Positions 1-6,852 of a DNA stretch of 64,000 nt are shown here, piece after piece. How positions within the stretch are numbered: the stretch's first letter is position 1; each line of letters opens with the position of its first letter. Location: contig NZ_WHOD01000027.1 in NCBI RefSeq assembly GCF_013141765.1, forward strand, positions 62,001 through 126,000. The letters run 5' to 3'. A program made the translations under genes and the position numbers. The stretch is from Paenibacillus foliorum (GTDB lineage: Bacteria; Bacillota; Bacilli; Paenibacillales; NBRC-103111). The notes below the pieces were generated by a model. That model made no database searches, had not been told where the DNA came from, and saw only the letters and a program-made list of their open reading frames with translations.

Positions 1-1
1 T

Positions 2-301
2 CCTGGACGTGATCCGCGGGACGAGCTGCCAGCTCCGATATTCCGCACTGATGTGTTACAGCTTGAAGATTTGAAAGCGGGCATGGAGCTGCAGGGAACG
101 GTTCGGAATGTTATCGATTTTGGGGCGTTCGTTGATATTGGAATTAAGAACGACGGACTCGTTCACATTTCTCAATTGAGCAATACGTTCGTCAAGCATC
201 CGAAGGATGTTGTTTCTGTTGGAGATACGGTAACGGTATGGGTGTTGAGCGTTGATTTGAAAAAAGGCCGTGTCAGCTTAACGATGAAAGACCCGTCTTA
301 A
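2..301 (+). CDS. tex: Tex-family transcription accessory protein, C-terminal fragment
   Basis: Only the last ~99 residues are in the window; the gene enters from the left edge and stops at 299-301. The visible part is an S1 RNA-binding domain with the usual Tex features: a linker rich in charged residues ending in PAPIFRTDVLQLEDL, then the S1 core (GTVRNVIDFGAFVDIGIKNDG, LVHISQLS) and the closing KKGRVSLTMK strand. Tex proteins are ~720-residue cytoplasmic nucleic-acid-binding proteins (YqgF-like, HhH and S1 domains) linked to transcription and RNA handling. The order tex, SprT-like gene, tRNA cluster matches the ydcI-ydcK-trnS region of Bacillus subtilis, which supports the call. An intrinsic terminator follows directly. 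Confidence 0.9.
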   Translation, partial: PGRDPRDELPAPIFRTDVLQLEDLKAGMELQGTVRNVIDFGAFVDIGIKNDGLVHISQLSNTFVKHPKDVVSVGDTVTVWVLSVDLKKGRVSLTMKDPS

Positions 302-324
302 GCTTACAGAATCTAGCGCATACA

Positions 325-382
325 CAAAAAAACAGAGCACGAGATAGGAGGGAAGTCCTCCAATCTGCTGCTCTGTTTTTTC
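325..382 (+). terminator. Intrinsic terminator after tex
   Basis: An A-rich arm reading AAAAAACAGAGCA is paired with TGCTCTGTTTTTT about 30 bases later; the loop contains a second small GC stem (GGAGG/CCTCC). The T-run on the plus strand fits termination of tex; the A-run lets it work on the minus strand as well. Confidence 0.85.
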
Positions 383-680
383 ATAAAAGAGTCCCTATGC
401 TAATGGAGTTGAGATGACGAAGATTCCTCCGCATCACTCCGCCGCGTCCGGTAGAAAAACCAACAATCGTTCAACAGCCTTACTTGTCTGCGGTTTTTGT
501 TATAGAATGCGCGCATCAGTTGATTACATAACCATTGTGGCAAACGATCCAGCCCCTTCCCGCTAACCTGTTATGCGTGCTTAAAGGCCCTTCTCATGCT
601 GCTCAAACAGGGGGCTTTAAACCGTTCTCATAGTATAGGATATGGTCGGGTGGGCTTATGGGTGCAGGTCCTAATTAGCC
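383..680. other. Intergenic stretch without a supported gene
   Basis: About 300 bases between the tex terminator and the end of the next minus-strand gene. A loose inverted pair (AAAAACC near 456 with GGTTTTTGTT near 490) could be a weak terminator for the minus-strand gene. The plus-strand open frame here has no ribosome binding site and lies over the end of the opposing gene, so I do not call it. Confidence 0.4.
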
Positions 681-1037
681 TTAAGTCAGTTCTTCTTCGT
701 CCTCGTACCACTGCTCTAATTGGGCTTGCAGCGCGCGAATTTCAGTTAGAAGGGATACTAATGGATAGGCTTCTTCCTTGATGGCGGAGAAGGTTTTTTC
801 CAGTTCATTAATGTATGCCAAACCGTGGTGCAGCTTGTACTCTTGAGTAACAATATCCAGTTCGTCGCATTCTGCGATAACCTTGGGTAGAGAAGGTACA
901 TTGGATGCTGTTAATTTCTCCAGCTCTTTATGCAAACGTTTATTTAAGGCGGTTAGTTGGTACGTATGTGTTGCAGGCAGCTCAACGAATTCAATATGTT
1001 CGTTGAGCTGTAGAACCGCATATCTCATTTTGGGCAT
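681..1037 (-). CDS. Conserved hypothetical protein, charged and helical
   Basis: 118 residues, beginning MPKMRYAVLQLNEHIEFVEL. The start is supported by a GAGAGGAG ribosome binding site eight bases upstream on the minus strand. Apart from a short N-terminal strand-like segment it is rich in E, L, K and A and likely mostly helical, ending in an acidic tail (EQWYEDEEELT). No signal peptide, membrane segment or catalytic motif is visible. It is transcribed divergently from the SprT-like gene, sharing a ~130-base intergenic region. I do not recognise a function; the good start signal and coherent composition make me think it is a real gene of the Paenibacillus type. Confidence 0.7.
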   Translation of the reverse strand: MPKMRYAVLQLNEHIEFVELPATHTYQLTALNKRLHKELEKLTASNVPSLPKVIAECDELDIVTQEYKLHHGLAYINELEKTFSAIKEEAYPLVSLLTEIRALQAQLEQWYEDEEELT

Positions 1038-1098
1038 GGGTGAGGCTCCTCTCGGGCGTTTGCTTGGGTTTATGGAAATTCCGATAAATAATACCTAC

Positions 1099-1129
1099 TT
1101 GACAGTGTAGCCTATGATGCGGTTACAAT
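1099..1129 (+). promoter_or_regulatory. Possible sigma-A promoter for the SprT-like gene
   Basis: A perfect -35 box TTGACA (1099-1104) is followed by TACAAT (1124-1129). The 19-base spacer is longer than ideal, so the -10 assignment is uncertain. Confidence 0.4.
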
Positions 1130-1168
1130 TCAAGTGAGATTATGAATCAGACCGGGGAGGGGAAGATC

Positions 1169-1642
1169 ATGGAGGACGAGCAATTGCAGCAGTGGATTGA
1201 GCGAGTTTCTATTACATCGTTTGGGCGCCCTTTTTTGCATCAGGCCCGGTTCAATCGCAGGCTTACTTCAACTGGTGGCAGATATTTCACCAAGTCGCAT
1301 GACATTGAAATCAGCTGGCAGCAGTATGAGCAGTTTGGCGCAGACGATGTTGAAAAAATCATTAAGCATGAGCTATGCCATTATCATCTACACATATTGA
1401 AGCGGGGCTACCAGCACCGGGATGCGGAGTTTAAGTCACTGCTGCAGCAGGTTGGGGGCACACGGTTCTGCAAATCACTGCCAACAGCCAAGCGCAGGGA
1501 GCCGTATCGGTATAAGCTGGTATGTACAAGCTGTCCGACCGAATATTTGCGAAAAAGAAAAATGGACCCTCGCAAATATGCCTGCGGAAATTGCCGAGGT
1601 AAATTGAAGCTACTGAAGCTTGACTTGCAGGAGCATTCATGA
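1169..1642 (+). CDS. SprT-like zinc metalloprotease-fold protein
   Basis: About 157 residues from the ATG at 1169, which has a GGGGAGGGG ribosome binding site seven bases upstream; an in-frame ATG at 1142 lacks one. The centre carries the zincin motif HELCH (residues about 74-78 of this start), with a further HLHILKRGYQHRDAEF helix typical of SprT-like proteins. The C-terminus has a zinc ribbon: CTSC...CGNC. The family is named after E. coli SprT and includes B. subtilis YdcK; eukaryotic SPRTN proteases cut DNA-protein crosslinks, but the role of the bacterial small members is not established. Position between tex and tRNA genes matches B. subtilis ydcK. Confidence 0.85.
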   Translation: MEDEQLQQWIERVSITSFGRPFLHQARFNRRLTSTGGRYFTKSHDIEISWQQYEQFGADDVEKIIKHELCHYHLHILKRGYQHRDAEFKSLLQQVGGTRFCKSLPTAKRREPYRYKLVCTSCPTEYLRKRKMDPRKYACGNCRGKLKLLKLDLQEHS

Positions 1643-1660
1643 TAAATTAAAAATTGTCTT

Positions 1661-1736
1661 TCCCTGATAGCTCAGTTGGTAGAGCACTCGACTGTTAATC
1701 GAGTTGTCACAGGTTCGAGTCCTGTTCGGGGAGCCA
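1661..1736 (+). tRNA. tRNA-Asn (GTT)
   Basis: 76 bases including an encoded CCA. The acceptor stem TCCCTGA pairs with TCGGGGA; the anticodon arm is CTCGA-CTGTTAA-TCGAG with GTT at 1694-1696; the T-arm has GGTTCGAGTCC. First of four tRNA genes in this cluster. Confidence 0.97.
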
Positions 1737-1746
1737 TTTCTTTTTT

Positions 1747-1835
1747 GGAGAGATACCCAAGTGGCTATAAGGGGACCCTCTGCTAAGGGGTTAGACTGCG
1801 TAAGTGGTGCGAGGGTTCGAATCCCTCTCTCTCCG
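1747..1835 (+). tRNA. tRNA-Ser (GCT)
   Basis: 89 bases, no encoded CCA. The acceptor stem GGAGAGA pairs with TCTCTCC, discriminator G. The anticodon loop CTGCTAA gives GCT at 1782-1784 (reads AGC/AGT), and a long variable arm of class II type follows (GACTGCGTAAGTGGTGC region). Directly downstream of tRNA-Asn, probably the same transcript. Confidence 0.96.
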
Positions 1836-1850
1836 TATAGGTAAGCAAGA

Positions 1851-1873
1851 AACCGCCGAAGGGCGGTTTTTCT
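1851..1873 (+). terminator. Intrinsic terminator after tRNA-Asn/tRNA-Ser
   Basis: AACCGCC-gaa-GGGCGGTT followed by TTTCT, 15 bases after the tRNA-Ser end. Confidence 0.85.
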
Positions 1874-1894
1874 GCGTTTAAGGAGTGAAGGTTT

Positions 1895-2008
1895 CGATCT
1901 TTTCAACGCGCGCGGATGCGGTCGTGTCGAACCCCGCGCCCGAGAAGAGCGGGCGTCGGAGCGGCTATGCCAAGCCGCGGAGTCTCGCGATCGAAGCGCG
2001 AGCATCCC
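1895..2008. repeat. GC-rich patch with consecutive hairpins between tRNA genes
   Basis: The composition jumps to clearly GC-rich between two AT-richer stretches. Three inverted pairs follow each other: CGCCCG/CGGGCG (~1938-1956), CGGCt/aGCCG (~1961-1976) and CTCGCG/CGCGAG (~1984-2002). No T-run follows, so these are not ordinary terminators, and no open frame with a start signal covers them. It may be a structured RNA, a repeat element or decayed foreign DNA. Confidence 0.5.
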
Positions 2009-2024
2009 GAATGTAAGAAAAAGC

Positions 2025-2053
2025 TTGTCATTCAACAGGCATTCCGCTATAAT
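2025..2053 (+). promoter_or_regulatory. Strong sigma-A promoter for tRNA-Glu/tRNA-Leu
   Basis: TTGTCA (2025-2030), a 17-base spacer and a perfect TATAAT (2048-2053). A leader hairpin ACTTGTC/GACAAGT (2057-2080) sits between the expected start and tRNA-Glu. Confidence 0.85.
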
Positions 2054-2099
2054 AACACTTGTCGTCAAAAAGAGACAAGTTAGATTGCAGCTTAGATAA

Positions 2100-2174
2100 G
2101 GCCCGTTGGTCAAGTGGTTAAGACACCTCCCTTTCACGGAGGTAACAGGGGTTCGAGTCCCCTACGGGTCACCA
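2100..2174 (+). tRNA. tRNA-Glu (TTC)
   Basis: 75 bases including CCA. The acceptor stem GGCCCGT pairs with ACGGGTC; anticodon arm CCTCC-CTTTCAC-GGAGG gives TTC; T-arm GGGGTTCGAGTCCCC. It lies about 47 bases after a strong sigma-A promoter. Confidence 0.97.
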
Positions 2175-2224
2175 TTTTCCTCGAATGGTGAAATAGCAAA
2201 TAATTGCCTCAAATTTTATATTAA

Positions 2225-2306
2225 GCGGTCGTGGTGGAACGGCAGACACGCCATCTTGAGGGGGTGGTGTCCCATGGACGTGCGGGTTCAAATCCCGCCG
2301 ACCGCA
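2225..2306 (+). tRNA. tRNA-Leu (GAG)
   Basis: 82 bases, no encoded CCA. The acceptor stem GCGGTCG pairs with CGACCGC; the anticodon arm is CCATC-TTGAGGG-GGTGG with anticodon GAG; a class II variable arm and a T-arm (GCGGGTTCAAATCCCGC) follow. In B. subtilis the equivalent tRNA-Leu at the end of trnS is the insertion site of the element ICEBs1; no integrase is present here. Confidence 0.95.
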
Positions 2307-2316
2307 TACCAAGAAG

Positions 2317-2345
2317 AAAGCCTTGTATATCAAGGCTTTTTTTGT
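2317..2345 (+). terminator. Intrinsic terminator after tRNA-Leu
   Basis: AAAGCCTTG-tatat-CAAGGCTTT continuing into a T-run. Confidence 0.9.
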
Positions 2346-2450
2346 TTACTTATAACATTGTGGTAAGCGAAGTTTACCCTATATTTACCGATGCGCATCG
2401 ATTCCTTCTGTTTCTCTAATGGGCAGGCGAGAGGAACTGTGATTCGCTAT

Positions 2451-2954
2451 TTCGCAATGTACACGTGATCATTCAAGTGGTACGGAAGTACGATCCTCTA
2501 TTTGCGAATAACAGAGCATTTTGGCAGGTTAGAGACGGAATAACGAATCGTAGTTCCGTGCAACCGTGAATTCGATACGCTGCAAGCTAAATAGCGAACT
2601 GACGTTCCGTAAGAGGAAGCATGAATTCGATGGGATGGAAGTTAATCAGCGAACTAATGTTCCGTAGGAAGAAGCGAGTGGGAGCGATCCTCAAGATAGC
2701 GACACGATTGCTGAAAAGGGTAATGAAGTTCCCTTTCCACGGTAACAGCACCCTTATGGCACGGAAGCTTTGCAGTAAAACGATGCATGGCTTTGAATAT
2801 AGGTTGAGAAGTAAGGAAGCGAAGTCACAGAGTAGAACAAAAAGGGAATGGGTGTGGGGTGGAGGAGTGATAGCGTCCGCTCTGGTCGTCACCTCCAGTG
2901 ACTGCTCGGATAAGCAACCTCCCCCTTGAAGATCATGTTCCCACTGCTGCAAGC
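2451..2954. repeat. Dispersed intergenic element, copy 1
   Basis: This stretch matches 44128-45035 in several blocks in the same order: CGCTATTT...ACACGTG...CATTC; an inverted pair ACGGAAGTACGAT (2482-2494) and ATCGTAGTTCCGT (2547-2559); GAATTCGA; AGTAGAACAA followed by GGGTGTGGGGTGGAGGAG and TAGCGTCCGC (2831-2880); and a closing TTGAAGATCATGTTCCCAC block (2926-2944). Inside copy 1 a ~54-base unit is repeated in tandem (about 2567-2620 and 2622-2675, each with TGAATTCGAT...GCGAACT...GTTCCGTA.GA.GAAGC). Opposing open frames over this block are not supported by start signals and are explained by the repeat. Confidence 0.75.
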
Positions 2955-3060
2955 TTCTCATGCAGTAATAGAGAACTTGCTCTACGCTTAGACTAAATAG
3001 TAGTAGATTCAGGACATAACCCAGAGCTATAACAACATGTGGATAAACGTAAATGTAAAA

Positions 3061-3132
3061 AAACCTCCCCCCTGCTCCTATGTAACACTGTAATCTAGTT
3101 ACGATGTTAGATGAGCATGGAGGAGGTTATTT
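3061..3132. repeat. Long imperfect hairpin
   Basis: The left arm (AACCTCC..CTGCTC.TA, 3062-3080) pairs with the right arm (AT.AGCATGGAGGAGGTT, 3111-3128) with about three mismatches, and an inner stem GTAAC/GTTAC lies within the loop. No T-run follows on either strand that would make it a standard terminator. The right arm supplies a very strong GGAGGAGG that precedes the small open frame below. Confidence 0.55.
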
Positions 3133-3325
3133 ATCTGTTCGCGAGAAGAGCTACAACCAGGACAACCTGTCTCTGACCGATGAGTACAACGTTAAGTTGA
3201 ATAAGCTATCAGTCCATTGCAATATGCGTACTATGACTTTGGCTGAGGTTATCGTTCGTCTCTGCCTGAACAACACCAACACATACAATTATGGCCAACA
3301 AAAATACAATCTAAACCTGGAATAA
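3104..3325 (+). CDS. Possible small hypothetical protein
   Basis: 73 codons in the ATG frame at 3104. The only strong ribosome-binding-like sequence (GGAGGAGG, ~3117-3124) lies inside the frame and the next standard start is distant, so the start is unresolved. The later part has an even, protein-like codon composition (YNQDNLSLTDEYNVKLNKLS). I recognise no domain. It could be a real small gene, a decayed remnant or chance; kept because the region would otherwise be unexplained. Confidence 0.25.
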   Translation: MLDEHGGGYLSVREKSYNQDNLSLTDEYNVKLNKLSVHCNMRTMTLAEVIVRLCLNNTNTYNYGQQKYNLNLE

Positions 3326-3334
3326 TAAATTTTA

Positions 3335-3841
3335 TTAAATAAAATAAGGCTCATACACCTCGTGAGCCTTTAATAAAGACTCAGGCTTACCGCTAAACCA
3401 AGCCCATTCTCCCACCTGAGGCTCTCCGGTTGCTGAGTACCGAATGGATTCATCAGGCGGCTGAGATAACAACCGACAGCGATATAGAAAGGCGATAAAA
3501 TGTCCTCTGTCCCTTTTACTTGCATCTAGATCCTGAACAAATCGACAAGGCTCTGGATCGAAAGCGAGATCGGCCCCCAGCTCAATCTGTCCTACTTTAA
3601 TAATACGGTCAGCGAATTTCTCGTTATGCCGGATAACGCCTCCCGGAAGATGCCAGCCTTTACCGAATATCTCATCATCTCTCCACGTAAATAGCGTTCG
3701 ATCCTGATCATCTTGGATAAGCAGGTCCACACTAATAAGCGGCGTTAGCCGGCTGACAAATAAGAATAAATCCTCTGGAAGGCCATCCCTATCTTTGGTT
3801 ACTTGGTTTTCAAGAAAATCAATAGCTTCTTTACTGTTCAT
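3335..3841 (-). CDS. NUDIX hydrolase, GDP-mannose mannosyl hydrolase-like
   Basis: 168 residues from the ATG at 3841, which has GGAGGAG eight bases upstream; an upstream TTG at 3931 with AAGGAG is possible but would add an atypical hydrophobic extension. The NUDIX region reads WHLPGGVIRHNEKFADRIIKVGQIELG: the GG start and E..LG end are kept but the canonical REUXEE core is altered, as in GDP-mannose mannosyl hydrolases (NudD/Gmm), which use a modified NUDIX box. The family acts on nucleoside diphosphate sugars, which fits the neighbouring galE on the other strand. The substrate is an inference only. Confidence 0.7.
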   Translation of the reverse strand: MNSKEAIDFLENQVTKDRDGLPEDLFLFVSRLTPLISVDLLIQDDQDRTLFTWRDDEIFGKGWHLPGGVIRHNEKFADRIIKVGQIELGADLAFDPEPCRFVQDLDASKRDRGHFIAFLYRCRLLSQPPDESIRYSATGEPQVGEWAWFSGKPESLLKAHEVYEPYFI

Positions 3842-4078
3842 AGGATAGGCTCCTCCATGTGATAATGACATGCTTATAGGATACTGAAAAGAATATATAA
3901 AAATCTTAATAAACCCAACCGACATTTGCAATAGGTGGTACTCCTTTTTGGGCTAGGTGTAATTTCCGACAAAATGGAAGATTGCCCCATCATTATTGGA
4001 ATCCATTAATCAGGTTGTTATAATAAAAAAGCAATCCATAGGGGCAACATCCATCCTACCATGATTGGAGGTTTGATA

Positions 4079-5092
4079 ATGGCAGTATTGGTGACAGGCG
4101 GAGTGGGCTACATAGGAAGTCATACATGTGTCGAGCTGCTTAACAGCGGCTATGAAATCATAGTTGTAGATAGCTTAACGAACAGCAAACCGGAAGTATT
4201 GAATCGTATTCGTGAGCTTGCAGGTAAAGACTTTCCGTTTCACCACTTGGATCTTTTGGATCGAGCTGCCATGGAAAAGGTGTTCTCCAATAACAGCATT
4301 GAGGCTGTTATTCATTTAGCGGGACTTAAGGCCGTGGAGGAATCGGTGGAGCTTCCATTGCGCTACTATTATACTAACATTGCGGGAACGCTCATTCTTT
4401 GTGAAACCATGCAAAAGTACGGTGTCAAAAAGCTGGTGTTCAGCTCTTCAGCTACCGTATATGGAATCTCCGAAAGCGTTCCAATCTCGGAGCATTTCCC
4501 GTTGGCGGCAACCAATCCTTACGGACAGACCAAGCTCATGATCGAGCGGATCCTTCAAGATCTTTACATATCGGATAATAGCTGGAGCATATCGCTTCTG
4601 CGTTATTTTAACCCTATTGGGGCTCATGCTAGCGGGCGGATTGGTGAGGACCCTAATGGAATACCTAATAACTTGATGCCACACATCTCTCAGGTTGCAG
4701 TTGGAAAGCTGAAGGAGCTTATCATATTTGGCAGCGACTACCCTACAACGGACGGAACAGGAGTTAGAGATTATATTCATGTGGTCGATTTGGCTATAGG
4801 CCATCTGAAGGCGCTTGAAAGGGTGGCGGTCAGCAGTGGAATCGAAGCCTTCAATTTAGGCACCGGAAAAGGCTATAGTGTGTTGGAGATGGTGCGTGCA
4901 TTTGAACGAGCTTTTGGAGGGAAAATTCCTTATCGTTTGGCGGAACGCAGGTCTGGAGATGTGGCCATGTGCTACGCGGATCCGGCTAAGGCAGAGGCGT
5001 TATTGGGATGGGCTGCGGTTAGGGGAATTGAAGAGATGTGTGAGGACTCTTGGCGTTGGCAGGTCAATAACCCTAATGGGTATGATGATTAA
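4079..5092 (+). CDS. galE: UDP-glucose 4-epimerase
   Basis: 337 residues from the ATG at 4079, preceded by TTGGAGG; the upstream ATG at 4061 would place the ribosome binding site inside the gene. It is a short-chain dehydrogenase-fold enzyme interconverting UDP-glucose and UDP-galactose with bound NAD. Visible motifs: the dinucleotide-binding GGVGYIGSH at the N-terminus, VIHLAGLKAVEESV, the catalytic serine region SSSATVYG, and the YGQTK catalytic Tyr-Lys pair. C-terminal features RYFNPIGAH, DGTGVRDYIHV and NLGTGKGYSVLEMV are characteristic of GalE. Full length for the family. No gal operon partners are adjacent; the call does not depend on context. Confidence 0.93.
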   Translation: MAVLVTGGVGYIGSHTCVELLNSGYEIIVVDSLTNSKPEVLNRIRELAGKDFPFHHLDLLDRAAMEKVFSNNSIEAVIHLAGLKAVEESVELPLRYYYTNIAGTLILCETMQKYGVKKLVFSSSATVYGISESVPISEHFPLAATNPYGQTKLMIERILQDLYISDNSWSISLLRYFNPIGAHASGRIGEDPNGIPNNLMPHISQVAVGKLKELIIFGSDYPTTDGTGVRDYIHVVDLAIGHLKALERVAVSSGIEAFNLGTGKGYSVLEMVRAFERAFGGKIPYRLAERRSGDVAMCYADPAKAEALLGWAAVRGIEEMCEDSWRWQVNNPNGYDD

Positions 5093-5221
5093 TGAGATAA
5101 AACGGTAACAGGATAAAATGTTAATGCCGTTGAATGTAAGGTGCAACTGTTGTGACGAGAGTATAGGAAATGCAGAGAGTATGGAGTGTCATCGCTTCGT
5201 TGAAATGATGAGCGTTGACTA

Positions 5222-5249
5222 TAAATAGTCGGGAGACTACAGCCGATAA
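5222..5249 (+). promoter_or_regulatory. Sigma-D (flagellar) type promoter
   Basis: TAAA (5222-5225), 16 bases, then GCCGATAA (5242-5249). The B. subtilis sigma-D consensus is TAAA-N15-GCCGATAT, so both boxes match nearly perfectly with a one-base longer spacer. It lies 45 bases before a gene of the YjfB motility-related family. Confidence 0.75.
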
Positions 5250-5293
5250 TAAAGTGTAGTCCCTTGTTATGCATCTAGAAGAAGGAAAGAGTG

Positions 5294-5479
5294 ATGACTA
5301 TGGAAATCAACAGCGCTTTATCCGCCGCGAGCAGCGGAGATGCACTTCAGCAGGCGGTAGGAATCACCTTGCTAAACAAGGTGCAAGATACTCAAGCCGC
5401 CCAAGCGGCTGTGATGCTGCAGGATTTTGCTGCGGCACAACACCCGTTCCTAGGCAAGTCGCTGGACATTAAGATTTAA
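5294..5479 (+). CDS. YjfB-like putative motility protein
   Basis: 61 residues from the ATG at 5294 (a GTG at 5291 and an ATG at 5300 are also in frame; the ribosome binding site is GAAGGAAAG at 5281). Sequence MEINSALSAASSGDALQQAVGITLLNKVQDTQAAQAAVMLQ is alanine- and glutamine-rich and helical, typical of the small YjfB family annotated as putative motility proteins. The B. subtilis gene is known to belong to the sigma-D regulon; here a near-consensus sigma-D promoter stands just upstream. Biochemical function is unknown. It is a single-gene unit closed by a strong terminator. Confidence 0.8.
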   Translation: MTMEINSALSAASSGDALQQAVGITLLNKVQDTQAAQAAVMLQDFAAAQHPFLGKSLDIKI

Positions 5480-5500
5480 TGTCACCGAATTGCCCGAAAA

Positions 5501-5536
5501 GCCTGAACCCAGATTGCGGTTCAGGCTCTTTTTTAA
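5501..5536 (+). terminator. Intrinsic terminator after the yjfB-like gene
   Basis: GCCTGAACC-cagattgc-GGTTCAGGC followed by TCTTTTTT. Confidence 0.93.
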
Positions 5537-5621
5537 TTATGCGGCACTTATAATCCATGTTCAATTCGTGTGCGCTTTATTCAATTCAAAGTACCGGTTG
5601 CAGTATAAAGCCTGAATGTAA

Positions 5622-6167
5622 ACACTGAACTATTTTGATACCTCAGTTTTACAACAATATTTCTGGGATATCGTTCTACAGGGTATTAAGGAAGCAAGAA
5701 ATATAGTGTCAGAGCTGTCCAGCACGGATGATAATATTGGCATTATCGGTCATTCAAGCGGTGGTTTTATTGCTGCAGGTGCTTTTTCAAAGGTTTCTGA
5801 GGTAGTGTCTGCGATAGTGATCAATGGCTCTTGTGCTTGGGTCAAGTTTGAGGAGTTATATCGTGAAAAGGATGGAAGGCAACCAATGAGTTCAAAGGAA
5901 AGAATTTCATTACAAGAACATGATCCTATATCACGAATGAATTTTGAAGGGAAGAAGTCATTGCTTTTACTTCATGGCAAGGAGGATTGTACGATTCCTA
6001 TCGATAGCCAAAGGTACTTTATGAATGTCATGTCAGATAAGTCCACGGAGTGTCTACAACTAGTTGAATACTCTGGAGTGAATCATCACATAACGATAGG
6101 GATGCTGCAGAAATCTAAAGAATGGCTTGATAAACATCTGGGACAAGGGTGTCACTCGAAAGGGTGA
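5622..6167 (+). pseudogene. Alpha/beta hydrolase, N-terminally truncated
   Basis: The frame is open from 5622 (after a TAA at 5619) and reads protein-like sequence (DTSVLQQYFWDIVLQGIKEARN) before any good start codon; a GTG at 5706 has no ribosome binding site. The remaining part keeps the nucleophile elbow GHSSGG, the late acidic residue in LLHGKEDCTIP and the histidine in VNHHITIG, so the catalytic Ser-Asp-His set is present. What is missing is roughly the first 70-90 residues of a dienelactone-hydrolase or acyl-peptidase-like alpha/beta hydrolase: the first beta strands and oxyanion-hole loop. I read it as a 5'-deleted gene. An alternative, a short functional hydrolase using the GTG, is less likely. 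Confidence 0.7.
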
Positions 6168-6175
6168 GCAAAAAA

Positions 6176-6209
6176 AATCCTCCAACCCCTTACATGTGGG
6201 TGGAGGATT
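6176..6209. terminator. Bidirectional intrinsic terminator
   Basis: AATCCTCCAACCC and GGGTGGAGGATT form a long stem around CTTACATGT. The A-run before it favours termination of the minus-strand gene that ends at 6233; on the plus strand there is no clear T-run. Confidence 0.75.
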
Positions 6210-6232
6210 CGCTTGTTCAATCTTGCCAATGC

Positions 6233-6685
6233 CTATCCTTTTAGCAAATGCTTAAATGCGCTGTAATCAACACGCTGTTTGTCTAAGTAGGAGGTAAGGC
6301 TTCTATAATCCCGTTTGGGAGTTGCTAGAATATAACCTTTAATACAATGATCCTGGGTGATCTGATCAGCCTGGCTTTCCAGCGCAACTTGACCTATCTT
6401 CGCAGCAATGGAATGGCGTGCAATATCGCGAAATGGCGTAGGGACGGGGTCGACAAGCATATTAAGAAACGTCTTGGAATCCTCCGTCCATAAATGGCGG
6501 GATGATTCAACGTAATGATTTTGCCAGTCGAGCTTGGATTTTCCGTCTGTCTTGGGGAGTACCTTCATAAACTTGCGGAACATGAAGAAACCGCCTATGG
6601 ACATAAAGGTAATGAGCACAAACACCCAAAAGAATATAAACCACATAAAAGCATTGTTCATCGTTAGTGTCACCTCGTTACTCAT
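6233..6685 (-). CDS. DUF2621-family membrane-anchored protein
   Basis: 150 residues. One N-terminal membrane segment (residues ~12-34, FMWFIFFWVFVLITFMSIGG) leads to a cytoplasmic domain containing LDWQNHYVESSRHLW, PVPTPFRDIARHSIAAKIGQVAL and a C-terminal GYILATPKRDY. This pattern matches the DUF2621 family, whose B. subtilis member I remember as YneK. The function is unknown. The gene is alone on its strand between a convergent hydrolase remnant and the divergent endonuclease IV gene, and a GAGGTGACAC sequence just upstream supplies the ribosome binding site. Confidence 0.75.
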   Translation of the reverse strand: MSNEVTLTMNNAFMWFIFFWVFVLITFMSIGGFFMFRKFMKVLPKTDGKSKLDWQNHYVESSRHLWTEDSKTFLNMLVDPVPTPFRDIARHSIAAKIGQVALESQADQITQDHCIKGYILATPKRDYRSLTSYLDKQRVDYSAFKHLLKG

Positions 6686-6852
6686 TATACCTTAATTAGT
6701 TCTTCTTCAAAAGTAGTCTGTTGTACAGGTAAAGGGCAATTGTAAGGCAATTTTTTGGGAAAATACGACTTCTACTTGTTATTTCTAGATTTATTCCGGT
6801 AATGCTAGTAAAATAGAAAGAGTGTAAAAAACAAAGGAGTTGAACTTTTACG

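Noticed and set aside
2587..2961. Opposing open frames of about 100-124 codons
   Set aside because: They lie in the dispersed repeat element, have no start signal, and the same sequence at 44-45 kb does not keep either frame.
3842..3931. Longer N-terminus of the NUDIX protein from TTG at 3931
   Set aside because: The internal ATG has the better ribosome binding site and the extension is atypical hydrophobic sequence.
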